Shown here: positions 1-4,808 of the stretch, one piece after another
How positions within the stretch are numbered: position 1 is the first letter of the stretch
Layout of the letters: each line of letters begins with the position of its first letter
Notes under the pieces: model-generated
Databases searched by the model: none
The model's input: only the letters and a program-made list of their open reading frames with translations
What the model was told of the DNA's origin: nothing
Position numbers and translations under genes: made by a program
From: CAZKYX01 sp964557125
GTDB lineage: Bacteria > Patescibacteriota > Microgenomatia > Levybacterales > GWA1-39-11
Assembly: GCA_964557125.1 (NCBI GenBank)
Contig: CAZKYX010000045.1
Span: 1 to 7,196 of the forward strand
Reading direction: 5' to 3'
DNA: 7,196 nt

Positions 1-53
1 TAGGACAACAGCCTTTGGAGCTGTTTATTTTGGTTCGAATCCAAGCGTCCCAG
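1..53 (+). tRNA. tRNA-Gln(UUG), 5' part missing at the window edge
   Basis: The window opens in the 3' strand of the D stem. The anticodon arm is a perfect 5-bp stem (ACAGC 8-12 with GCTGT 20-24) around the loop CTTTGGA, which places TTG at the anticodon. The T arm is TTTGG-TTCGAAT-CCAAG (29-45), and the acceptor 3' strand CGTCCCA (46-52) is followed by discriminator G53, as expected for glutamine. Only CA follows, so no complete CCA is encoded. The 5' acceptor and most of the D arm lie outside the window, so their pairing cannot be checked. Confidence 0.9.
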
Positions 54-76
54 CAAAATTCTTAATTTGGTCCTAT

Positions 77-93
77 CCAAGCGTCCCAGCAAA
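77..93 (+). repeat. Second copy of the tRNA-Gln 3' end
   Basis: This 17-nt stretch is identical to 41-57, the end of the T stem plus the acceptor 3' strand of tRNA-Gln. The bases before it (TTGGTCCTAT) resemble a mutated T loop. No anticodon arm or 5' acceptor accompanies it, so it is a fragment and not a tRNA gene. Confidence 0.75.
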
Positions 94-138
94 GTACTCA
101 ATGTCGTCTAATGATCACACAATTCCTTTTGGAATTGC

Positions 139-250
139 AGGACACAGCCCTTTGGAGTGTTTGCAATTTTGTAATCAAAATTGGGTGATTTGGTTCGAAT
201 CCGCCGCCATGAAATGGCTAGTGCTCGGGGAGTGCAAGCGTCCCAGCAAA
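139..250 (+). pseudogene. Expanded, degenerate tRNA-Gln-like copy
   Basis: The blocks occur in tRNA-Gln order but are broken up. AGGACA plus CAGCCCTTTGGAG (139-157) matches the D/anticodon region, TTTGGTTCGAATCC (189-202) matches the T arm, and CAAGCGTCCCAGCAAA (235-250) matches the acceptor 3' end. Extra sequence sits in the variable region, including a 7-bp hairpin (164-170 with 177-183), and between T arm and acceptor, including a GCCAT/ATGGC hairpin. The anticodon stem no longer pairs fully, the T stem keeps only about two good pairs, and no TGGGACG partner for the acceptor exists upstream. It therefore reads as a decayed tRNA derivative, although a structured RNA cannot be excluded. Confidence 0.55.
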
Positions 251-274
251 TTGTTACCTCTTAAACCTATAGTA

Positions 275-303
275 TTGATTTCGACCGCTTTTTTTGTTAC
301 AAT
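275..303 (+). promoter_or_regulatory. Sigma70-type promoter of the small gene at 332
   Basis: TTGATT (275-280) and TACAAT (298-303) are separated by exactly 17 nt, and a TG extension precedes the -10 box (TG-T-TACAAT). The predicted start near 310 leaves a leader of about 20 nt that contains the Shine-Dalgarno sequence. This is the best -35/-10 pair in the window. Confidence 0.7.
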
Positions 304-331
304 AAGCCAATCAAAATAGAGGAGAATGTGA

Positions 332-592
332 ATGGAAACCCCCATACGGATGGTATCTCTTTCACAGCCAACATACGGCCACTCCAGCGCAGTAGTTGTC
401 CTATGTGAATGGGATAACGACGAAGCCGGCATTGTTACGTTTGAAGGTTATGATGTTTTTGAGAAGGTCTCCTTCACAAATGATGGAGAAAGCCGAGTAA
501 TCTGGGAACAGAAATCGGGCCTACTCAAAGGTTCCAAGTGGAAGCCTGTTCGGGCAATTATCAATCGCAATGATCTTCTTCCCAATAGGTAA
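332..592 (+). CDS. Small protein of unknown function (86 aa)
   Basis: I do not recognise this protein. The start is well supported: GAGGAG (319-324) lies 7 nt upstream, a good promoter precedes it, and a strong terminator follows the TAA by about a dozen bases, so it is a monocistronic unit. The sequence is hydrophilic, without signal peptide or membrane segment. Short alternating hydrophobic runs (AVVVLCEW at 20-27, GIVTFEGYDVFEKVSF at 33-48, SRVIWEQ at 54-60) suggest a small mostly beta fold, and the C-terminal third is basic (KGSKWKPVRAIINR). A single Cys at 25 makes metal binding unlikely. It lies between tRNA-Gln debris and a phosphatase gene, and neither neighbour hints at a role. Confidence 0.75.
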   Translation: METPIRMVSLSQPTYGHSSAVVVLCEWDNDEAGIVTFEGYDVFEKVSFTNDGESRVIWEQKSGLLKGSKWKPVRAIINRNDLLPNR

Positions 593-604
593 CACACAAA
601 ACTT

Positions 605-634
605 GTGGCAGCAGATAATTCTGCTGCCACTTTT
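605..634 (+). terminator. Strong intrinsic terminator
   Basis: There is a perfect 11-bp stem, GTGGCAGCAGA (605-615) with TCTGCTGCCAC (620-630), with a TAAT loop and a TTTT tail. It follows the stop codon at 592 and insulates the small gene from the phosphatase gene downstream. On the minus strand there is no comparable T tract. Confidence 0.9.
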
Positions 635-680
635 ACATTCCTCACTTTTAAAAAGACAAAGCATTTCCTAGATAGCCCTC

Positions 681-689
681 TGATATAAT
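681..689 (+). promoter_or_regulatory. Extended -10 promoter directly upstream of the HAD gene
   Basis: TG-A-TATAAT ends 7 nt before the ATG at 697, so transcription would start on or next to the start codon and give a leaderless mRNA. No Shine-Dalgarno sequence is present. A -35 box at the right distance is weak, which is compatible with an extended -10 promoter. Confidence 0.65.
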
Positions 690-696
690 AATTCAA

Positions 697-1344
697 ATGA
701 TTAAAGCAGTAATTTATGACATGGATGGAGTCTTGATTGATTCAGAACCGCTATGGCGAAAGGCTGAAATTGAAAGCTTTTCAAGGGTAAATGTTCATTT
801 GACTGATGAAATGTGCAGGCAGACAATGGGCCTTCGCGTAGATGAAGTAGTTGAGTATTGGTTTCATCGATTTCCTTGGGAAAATACACCTCATAAAGAA
901 ATTGAGGAATCTATTTGGGACAATGTCATAAAACTCGTAAGAGAAGAGGGCACTGCAATGAGTGGGGTAAAAGAATCATTGGAATTCCTAAAAGGAAAGG
1001 GCATGAAATTAGCCCTTGCCTCAACTTCTGCAATGGTTCTTATCAATACAGTTATAGACAAACTTCAGATTAGAGATTATTTTGAGGCTATCCATTCAGC
1101 CGAATTTGAAGACTACGGAAAACCACATCCAGGGGTTTATATAACAACCGCTAAAAAGCTAAATCTACAGCCACAGGAATGCATGGCAATTGAGGACTCA
1201 ATCAACGGGATGATAGCGGCAAAAGCAGCTAAAATGAAATGTATTGGAATTCCTGAAAAGGATCTTCTAACGGACAAACGAATTGGAATAGCAGACGTAG
1301 TACTTTCTTCTCTTAACGAAATTAATGAAGAGATTGTCTCCTAA
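697..1344 (+). CDS. hxpB: HAD-superfamily sugar-phosphate phosphatase, HxpB/YniC-like
   Basis: This is a cytoplasmic Mg2+-dependent phosphatase of HAD subfamily IA. Motif I is DMDGVLIDSEPLW (8-20), with nucleophile D8 and acid/base D10. Motif II is in ALASTS (S109), motif III is K142 in YGKPHPGVY, and motif IV is IEDSINGMIAAKAA (E166, D167). The cap segment TMGLRVDEVVEYWF (43-56) and the PW that follows resemble Escherichia coli HxpB (YniC), which removes phosphate from hexitol and 2-deoxyglucose phosphates. The full length of 215 aa fits that family. By analogy it would act on small sugar or hexitol phosphates, but HAD specificity is loose and beta-phosphoglucomutase-like activity is a possible alternative. 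The mRNA appears leaderless, and no clear terminator follows. Confidence 0.88.
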   Translation: MIKAVIYDMDGVLIDSEPLWRKAEIESFSRVNVHLTDEMCRQTMGLRVDEVVEYWFHRFPWENTPHKEIEESIWDNVIKLVREEGTAMSGVKESLEFLKGKGMKLALASTSAMVLINTVIDKLQIRDYFEAIHSAEFEDYGKPHPGVYITTAKKLNLQPQECMAIEDSINGMIAAKAAKMKCIGIPEKDLLTDKRIGIADVVLSSLNEINEEIVS

Positions 1345-1380
1345 ATCTTCTTGTGAGAACTTGTACATTCCCCTTGTGCG

Positions 1381-1396
1381 AAATGGACACCCATTT
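1381..1396. promoter_or_regulatory. Inverted repeat upstream of the leader-1 promoter
   Basis: AAATGG-ACAC-CCATTT is a perfect 6-bp inverted repeat ending at about the position where a -35 box would lie relative to the -10 at 1419. It could be an operator, or a weak end-of-transcript hairpin for the phosphatase gene, since only TTT is present and no longer T tract follows. The role is uncertain. Confidence 0.3.
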
Positions 1397-1415
1397 AGAC
1401 TTATAGCCTTGCTTG

Positions 1416-1424
1416 TGATATAAT
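1416..1424 (+). promoter_or_regulatory. Extended -10 promoter of the first leader ORF
   Basis: TG-A-TATAAT ends 7 nt before the ATG at 1432, the same spacing as at the HAD, M20 and DUF475 genes. It predicts that the leader ORF is the first codon of a leaderless transcript that then runs into the attenuator and the GNAT gene. Confidence 0.68.
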
Positions 1425-1431
1425 AATTGCA

Positions 1432-1503
1432 ATGGAAAATAAATTTGCATCAACAACAAGCAGACATACCCGCTTTAACGGCGGTGTGCTTTTTGTTGCG
1501 TAA
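1432..1503 (+). CDS. Leader peptide 1 (23 aa) of an attenuator before a GNAT gene
   Basis: This short ORF starts 7 nt after an extended -10 box and ends with TAA 27 nt before an intrinsic terminator. Its C-terminus is RFNGGVLFVA. It aligns without gaps with the second leader (2126-2197): both have 23 residues and 11 are identical, including GGVLFV at 17-22, F15, H12 and S7. The codons for GGVL (GGCGGTGTGCT, 1480-1490) are complementary to AGCAGCCGCC (1526-1535), the 5' arm of the terminator, so ribosome position in this ORF should decide between terminator and antiterminator. The peptide matches no leader I recognise. Coding is inferred from position, equal length and shared sequence. Confidence 0.7.
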   Translation: MENKFASTTSRHTRFNGGVLFVA

Positions 1504-1525
1504 TACAAGCTAACAAATACTTACT

Positions 1526-1552
1526 AGCAGCCGCCGGAAGGGCGGTTTTTTT
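1526..1552 (+). terminator. Attenuator terminator 1 with alternative antiterminator pairing
   Basis: CCGCC (1531-1535) pairs with GGCGG (1541-1545) around GGAAG, extended by A-U and G-U pairs, and seven T residues follow (1546-1552). The 5' arm with its flank, AGCAGCCGCC, can instead pair with GGCGGTGTGCT in leader ORF 1, giving about ten pairs with one bulged G, longer than the terminator stem. The GNAT start codon lies 23 nt after the T tract, so this hairpin controls read-through into that gene. Confidence 0.82.
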
Positions 1553-1574
1553 GTGGTAAAAAAAGTGATTATGT

Positions 1575-2129
1575 ATGAATAAAGAAAAAGAAACAACCAT
1601 TAATAGTGAGAAGGAAAATGACTTCTCGGTATATTATCCAACAAGAGATGACTTGGAATTTGCACAAGTCGTGTCACAGTGGACAATTAATTATGGGAAC
1701 ATGTTGCCAAAAACCCCAGAACAAGTTCTTGAATATTTTGGGGATGAGAATTCTGTGCTTATTATGAATACCGCCAATATACTGATAAGTCATGCAGCAA
1801 TAACTGCAATTTATAGTGACAACTCAATCGAAATTGGAAGTGTTGCTACAAATTCAAATTTTCAAAGAATGGGAGCAGCAACTATTGCAGTTAGACAAGC
1901 TATAAGGCTTGCAAAAAGCAAGTATCCAAATGGAATTGTTTTCGCACTGGCAAACAAATTTAGCTCAAAACTTTTTGAAAAGATGGGTGCACCAACAATG
2001 ATTTCAACTGATGTGTCCCAAGACGTATGGACTCCTTGCTTAAAGTGTCCAAATTTCAATCCCCCTTTAGAAGGTGATATATTTCAGTGCTGTGATACTC
2101 CTTACAATTTGAGCAACGTACGCATATGA
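1575..2129 (+). CDS. GNAT-family N-acetyltransferase with C-terminal cysteines
   Basis: This is a putative acetyl-CoA-dependent acyltransferase of 184 aa. The acetyl-CoA loop of GNAT motif A is visible in EIGSVATNSNFQRMGAA (86-102), where QRMGAA corresponds to the Q/RxxGxG/A signature after a beta strand. ANKFSSKLFEKMGAP (126-140) fits motif B, the N-x-x-S-x-x-L-[FY]-E-K-x-G helix. A tail carries CLKC (155-158) and CC (172-173), which could bind zinc. The start lacks a convincing Shine-Dalgarno sequence; an earlier ATG at 1571 hits a stop after three codons. Expression is probably gated by leader 1 and its terminator. The substrate is unknown. Control by a leader peptide recalls antibiotic-resistance genes, so a drug or other small amine is one option, but this is inference. 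Confidence 0.8.
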   Translation: MNKEKETTINSEKENDFSVYYPTRDDLEFAQVVSQWTINYGNMLPKTPEQVLEYFGDENSVLIMNTANILISHAAITAIYSDNSIEIGSVATNSNFQRMGAATIAVRQAIRLAKSKYPNGIVFALANKFSSKLFEKMGAPTMISTDVSQDVWTPCLKCPNFNPPLEGDIFQCCDTPYNLSNVRI

Positions 2130-2197
2130 GAAATTTAATTGTTAGCAATAAACACTATCATATCGTCTTTATTGGCGGTGTGCTTTTTGTTAATTAA
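2126..2197 (+). CDS. Leader peptide 2 (23 aa), overlapping the GNAT stop codon
   Basis: The ORF starts inside the stop codon of the upstream GNAT gene (ATGA, 2126-2129), a translational-coupling arrangement. It ends with TAA 20 nt before a second intrinsic terminator. The C-terminus is FIGGVLFVN. Length and register match leader 1 exactly, and GGCGGTGTGCTTTTTGTT (2174-2191) is identical to leader 1 at the nucleotide level. No extended -10 lies 7 nt upstream, so it is probably read on the GNAT transcript; a weak TACAAT at 2103-2108 could be an internal promoter. I do not recognise the peptide family. Confidence 0.68.
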   Translation: MRNLIVSNKHYHIVFIGGVLFVN

Positions 2198-2211
2198 ATA
2201 GCAATAAATAT

Positions 2212-2243
2212 TAGAGCAAAACCGCCTTATAGGCGGTTTTTTT
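2212..2243 (+). terminator. Attenuator terminator 2 with alternative antiterminator pairing
   Basis: AAAACCGCC (2218-2226) pairs with GGCGGTTTT (2232-2240) across a TTATA loop, and the T run extends to 2243. The 5' side AGAGCAAAACCGCC can alternatively pair with the leader-2 segment GGCGGTGTGCTTT: GGCGGT with ACCGCC and GCTTT with AGAGC. A strong ribosome binding site for the next gene begins 7 nt after the T run. Confidence 0.82.
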
Positions 2244-2266
2244 ATTGGGTAAGGAGGTGAATATAT

Positions 2267-2956
2267 ATGAAAGAATTTTTTAGTCCAGAACAAGCCAAAT
2301 TTTTATATTCTAAGAGCGTGGAAGTCTATCAAAAGGCATTCGCAGGTGAGCCATGGTTTGAAGTGAGCAAATGCGCAGATAGCGCCATACCAGCGGGTTG
2401 TGTAGGAGGACTTTCCTCTATTAAAATAGGTGAGACATGTGAGAAATGCGGGAATTGTCCGACAAAGCCAGCGTACGAAAAAGAAGAGCTTATTGAACGA
2501 TTCGAATCGCTTGCCAACACAAGACCGACGGCATGGTACATAGAAGAAAATGAACTTGGAATTACATTAGCGGGAGTAGCTTGGACAAATACTCCTCTAG
2601 AAATTGCCCAAGAAAAATATTCCGACAATCCAAAGATGACAGAATGGATGACTTCTATCATGGGAAGTGAAAAGGTTATTTGGCTTGATGAAGTATTCGC
2701 AGACAAAAGTATAAAACCGTCTGGGAATTTATCTAATTTTAGATTAATGTGTAAGGGTTTTTCTGAAAAGCTTCAGTGTGAAACAATTGCTTTTAGAACC
2801 ATTAATGAACGAATGATTAATGCTACAAAAAGAAGTTTTCCATTTTATAATGTGCAAGTTTTTCAAAAGGAGCTAGAAGTGCCAGACAGAAGGGACTTTG
2901 TAGTAATTAATGTAGAAAAACCTTTTCCCACTTCAAGTTACGGGTGCTTTCGATGA
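2267..2956 (+). CDS. GNAT-like acetyltransferase with N-terminal cysteine cluster
   Basis: This protein of 229 aa has divergent GNAT features. The N-terminal YQKAFAGEPWFE (21-32) matches the F-x-x-P-P/x-W-x-E helix-loop seen in many GNAT proteins. Central strands GITLAGVAW (98-106) and KVIWLDEVFADKSIKPSGN (136-154) fit the core sheet and the position of the acetyl-CoA loop, although a clean QxxGxG motif is missing, so catalysis is not assured. Between them lies a Cys cluster, C36, C45, C58, C61 and C64 (CEKCGNC), that could hold a metal. The start is certain: AAGGAGGTGA (2251-2260) is a near-perfect Shine-Dalgarno sequence 6 nt away. The gene follows leader 2 and its terminator and overlaps the convergent M20 gene by 24 bp. 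Substrate unknown. Confidence 0.72.
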   Translation: MKEFFSPEQAKFLYSKSVEVYQKAFAGEPWFEVSKCADSAIPAGCVGGLSSIKIGETCEKCGNCPTKPAYEKEELIERFESLANTRPTAWYIEENELGITLAGVAWTNTPLEIAQEKYSDNPKMTEWMTSIMGSEKVIWLDEVFADKSIKPSGNLSNFRLMCKGFSEKLQCETIAFRTINERMINATKRSFPFYNVQVFQKELEVPDRRDFVVINVEKPFPTSSYGCFR

Positions 2957-3934
2957 AGTAAAATCATCAATTATACGAGCATAAATACTAACTGACTCAG
3001 AAAGCTCTTTTTTAGACAGTTTTTCATCGGGCCCGTGGGCATATATAACGTCTCCGGGTCCGATGACTGCTCCTTTCTTAAAAAACGAAAGTTCAGTAGA
3101 ATATTTTACAGGTCGAACATTTTTTATAAATGCTAGCTTGCTAGGCACTTTCGCCTCAACGCTTGCAACGGATAGTCTTTGACTGATCGTAACATGTTCG
3201 GGCAGAATTGATTTAATGTTCTCAATATAGTTTTGCTTGTCTGATGGTGAAATTCTCATGCTAAAAACAGCGTGTGCCTCTCCAGGAATGATATTGTCAG
3301 CAGTACCGCCACTTATTTGAGCAAGTGTAAGTATTGTATCTGGATGAATTTCTAGTACATATATTTTTTTAATTGTGGACAAAAGAAGCTCAATTGCATT
3401 AATACCTTCCTCAGGCTTACTACTGTGTGCAGACTTTCCTTTTGCAATTACTACAAAAACAAGGAGACCAAAATGTGCATTAACTATTTGAAGCGATGTA
3501 GGCTCACCAACAATAACAAATGGGATTTCTAATTCTTCGGCAATTATTTTTTTTGCACCATCAAAATCTGTTTCCTCGGCAGTTGTGAAAATAAGTCCAA
3601 AGTCATTCCTGCCTGCTTTTTTGCAATTTATCGCCGCAGTAACCATTGCTGCTATTGAACCTTTGGTGTCACATGCTCCTCTTCCGTAAATAAAATCGTC
3701 ATCCTCACTATATGGAATGTGTGAAGGAACAGTGTCCATATGAGCTTGTAAATATATTTTTGGTTGCCCAACCCTTGCAACGACATTAAATCTTGTTTCA
3801 TCCACATAGATTTTATTTACAGTAAAGCCTTTGCTTTCCAGCAAATCACATAAAAATAGTCCAATTTTTTCTTCGCTTCCGCTAATCGAAGGAATATTTA
3901 TAAGATCTTTAATAAGTAAATTTTCAAATTTCAT
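2933..3934 (-). CDS. M20-family metallopeptidase/deacylase (ArgE/DapE/LysK-like)
   Basis: This cytoplasmic di-zinc amidohydrolase is complete at 333 aa. The metal and catalytic residues are all present: H65 and D67 in QAHMDTVP, D89 in GRGACDTKGS, E120-E121 in TTAEETDFDG (general base and metal ligand), E144 in VGEPT, and H300 in YAHGPDE. The lid or dimerisation domain contains GKSAHSSKPEEGINAI with H170 and then ISGGTADNIIPG. The family removes acyl groups from amino acids (acetylornithine, succinyl-diaminopimelate, acetyl-lysine) or cleaves dipeptides; sequence alone does not settle the substrate, and no arginine or lysine pathway gene is nearby. The start is placed 7 nt after an extended -10 box, predicting a leaderless mRNA. 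Its 3' end overlaps the convergent GNAT-like gene. Confidence 0.9.
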   Translation of the reverse strand: MKFENLLIKDLINIPSISGSEEKIGLFLCDLLESKGFTVNKIYVDETRFNVVARVGQPKIYLQAHMDTVPSHIPYSEDDDFIYGRGACDTKGSIAAMVTAAINCKKAGRNDFGLIFTTAEETDFDGAKKIIAEELEIPFVIVGEPTSLQIVNAHFGLLVFVVIAKGKSAHSSKPEEGINAIELLLSTIKKIYVLEIHPDTILTLAQISGGTADNIIPGEAHAVFSMRISPSDKQNYIENIKSILPEHVTISQRLSVASVEAKVPSKLAFIKNVRPVKYSTELSFFKKGAVIGPGDVIYAHGPDEKLSKKELSESVSIYARIIDDFTSSKAPVT

Positions 3935-3941
3935 TGGTTTG

Positions 3942-3950
3942 ATTATATCA
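3942..3950 (-). promoter_or_regulatory. Extended -10 promoter of the M20 gene
   Basis: Read on the minus strand this is TG-A-TATAAT, ending 7 nt before the ATG at 3934. There is no Shine-Dalgarno sequence and no convincing -35 box. It has the same arrangement as the plus-strand promoters at 681, 1416 and 5926. Confidence 0.68.
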
Positions 3951-3982
3951 CCCTGAACACAATTACATCTTGATAGTGATAC

Positions 3983-4009
3983 AAAAAACCTATAGCTTTA
4001 GTAGAAGCT
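3983..4009 (-). terminator. Possible weak terminator after the 33-residue ORF
   Basis: On the minus strand AGCTT and AAGCT form a 5-bp hairpin with a 6-nt loop, and six T residues follow after a 5-nt gap. The position, between the small ORF and the M20 promoter, suits a terminator, but stem strength and the gap make it weak. Confidence 0.35.
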
Positions 4010-4029
4010 GACTCGTATTAAAACTGGAA

Positions 4030-4131
4030 TTATCTTCTAAATCTTCTTACGGGTACGGGAATATGAACGGGAGCGTATACTGGTCTTCGGAGTCCTAACA
4101 ATTCTAAAAGTTTTTCTATTACTTTTTGCAT
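4030..4131 (-). CDS. Possible 33-residue basic, proline-rich small protein
   Basis: The ORF lies in the 280-bp gap between the PEBP and M20 genes. Its N-terminal half, MQKVIEKLLELLG, would form an amphipathic helix; the rest alternates Pro and Val (PVYAPVHIPVPV, 17-28) and ends in an Arg-rich tail (RRFRR). A TATAAC box (minus strand, 4141-4146) lies 9 nt upstream, so transcription would begin within a few bases of the ATG, as for its neighbours. There is no Shine-Dalgarno sequence. The non-random composition favours real coding, but the length gives little statistical support. I recognise no family. Confidence 0.5.
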   Translation of the reverse strand: MQKVIEKLLELLGLRRPVYAPVHIPVPVRRFRR

Positions 4132-4213
4132 GAAAATCGGGTTATAGTAATCAATATATCAAACATTAACAAACTATGCAAGTTTACGGAATGTATCAAA
4201 ATTTGAGGCTAAA

Positions 4214-4654
4214 TTATTCCCGAGAGTAGAGTCCTGTGAGTTCTGCCTTTTCAATGATGTGTCCCTCCATTGCATGCTCCAATTCTGGCTTTGTGACGTC
4301 TTCAGTCACATGCAAAGTAGTACCTAAAGCATAGAGTTTAAAGAGATAGCGGTGGATTCCACTTGGAGGACAGGGACCCCCATACCCATCGTGCCCAAAA
4401 TCAGTTACTGCCTGAATTCCATCCGTTGGAATAGAATCTTCATGCACCTTTGTTGTGTGCGGGTCAATATTAAATACAATCCAATGCACCCAATCTTTTC
4501 CTATGGCGTCAGGGTCCTCAACGATAAGCACTAGAGTAGTGGTCTCTTCGGGAACGTCAACAAACTCAAGAGGCGGACTGATATCCTCCCCATCACACGT
4601 ATAAGTGTTGGGAATATTGCCATTGTTTGCAAAAGCAGGACTAATAATTTTCAT
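4214..4654 (-). CDS. PEBP-family protein, YbhB/YbcL type
   Basis: This is a phosphatidylethanolamine-binding-protein-like domain of 146 aa, the usual length of the bacterial YbhB/YbcL group. The family signatures appear in order: MKIISPAF at the start, YTCDGEDISPPLEF, VEDPDA, DWVHWIVFNI, GYGGPCPPSGIHRYLFKLYAL. The DPDA, HW, and GPCPPSGxHRY segments line the conserved anion-binding pocket. No signal peptide is visible, so it should be cytoplasmic. The cellular role of bacterial PEBPs is poorly defined. The reading frame stays open to 4804, but the extra N-terminus would be antisense to tRNA-Leu; MKIISP at 4654 is where homologues start, and a TGTTACAGT box 6 nt upstream supports it. It heads a minus-strand series with the small ORF and the M20 gene. 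Confidence 0.92.
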   Translation of the reverse strand: MKIISPAFANNGNIPNTYTCDGEDISPPLEFVDVPEETTTLVLIVEDPDAIGKDWVHWIVFNIDPHTTKVHEDSIPTDGIQAVTDFGHDGYGGPCPPSGIHRYLFKLYALGTTLHVTEDVTKPELEHAMEGHIIEKAELTGLYSRE

Positions 4655-4660
4655 ATAAAG

Positions 4661-4669
4661 ACTGTAACA
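4661..4669 (-). promoter_or_regulatory. Probable extended -10 promoter of the PEBP gene
   Basis: Read on the minus strand this is TG-T-TACAGT, ending 6 nt before the ATG at 4654, so the transcript would be leaderless or nearly so. The hexamer matches TATAAT at four of six positions. Confidence 0.45.
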
Positions 4670-4700
4670 AATTGCTGGCCTCGACACAATACAAGAATTT

Positions 4701-4709
4701 TGGTAGAAT
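4701..4709 (+). promoter_or_regulatory. Probable promoter of the tRNA cluster
   Basis: TG-G-TAGAAT is an extended -10 box 13 nt before the mature 5' end of tRNA-Leu(GAG), leaving a predicted pre-tRNA leader of about 6 nt. It could drive the Leu-Val-Phe-Gly series. Confidence 0.5.
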
Positions 4710-4722
4710 ATTACATTACTTT

Positions 4723-4803
4723 GGGCTTGTGGTGAAATGGTATACACGCAGCCTTGAGGTGGCTGTGCCGCAAGGCGTGGAGGTTCAACTCCTCTCAAGC
4801 CCA
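4723..4803 (+). tRNA. tRNA-Leu(GAG)
   Basis: This is a class II tRNA. The acceptor GGGCTTG pairs with CAAGCCC (4796-4802), with discriminator A4803. The anticodon arm is CAGCC-TTGAGGT-GGCTG, giving anticodon GAG. The long variable arm is GCC-GCAA-GGC, and the T arm is GGAGG-TTCAACT-CCTCT. The following bases are CAC, so CCA must be added after transcription. It reads CUC and CUU leucine codons. Confidence 0.95.
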
Positions 4804-4808
4804 CACCT

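Noticed and set aside
101..319. Plus-strand ORF of 72 codons
   Set aside because: It lies in the tRNA-Gln-derived repeats, has no ribosome binding site, and overlaps the promoter and Shine-Dalgarno sequence of the gene at 332.
1432..2243. T-box or metabolite riboswitches upstream of the GNAT genes
   Set aside because: No T-box sequence or known aptamer core is visible. The conserved part lies inside short ORFs with start and stop codons, which fits leader-peptide attenuation better.
2127..2956. Recoded UGA (code 25, as in Gracilibacteria)
   Set aside because: UGA ends the two GNAT genes and the M20 gene at sensible protein lengths, so it works as a stop here.
4655..4804. N-terminal extension of the PEBP gene (open frame up to 4804)
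   Set aside because: The added residues are antisense to tRNA-Leu(GAG) and its flank, homologues begin at MKIISP, and a promoter-like box lies between 4654 and the extension.
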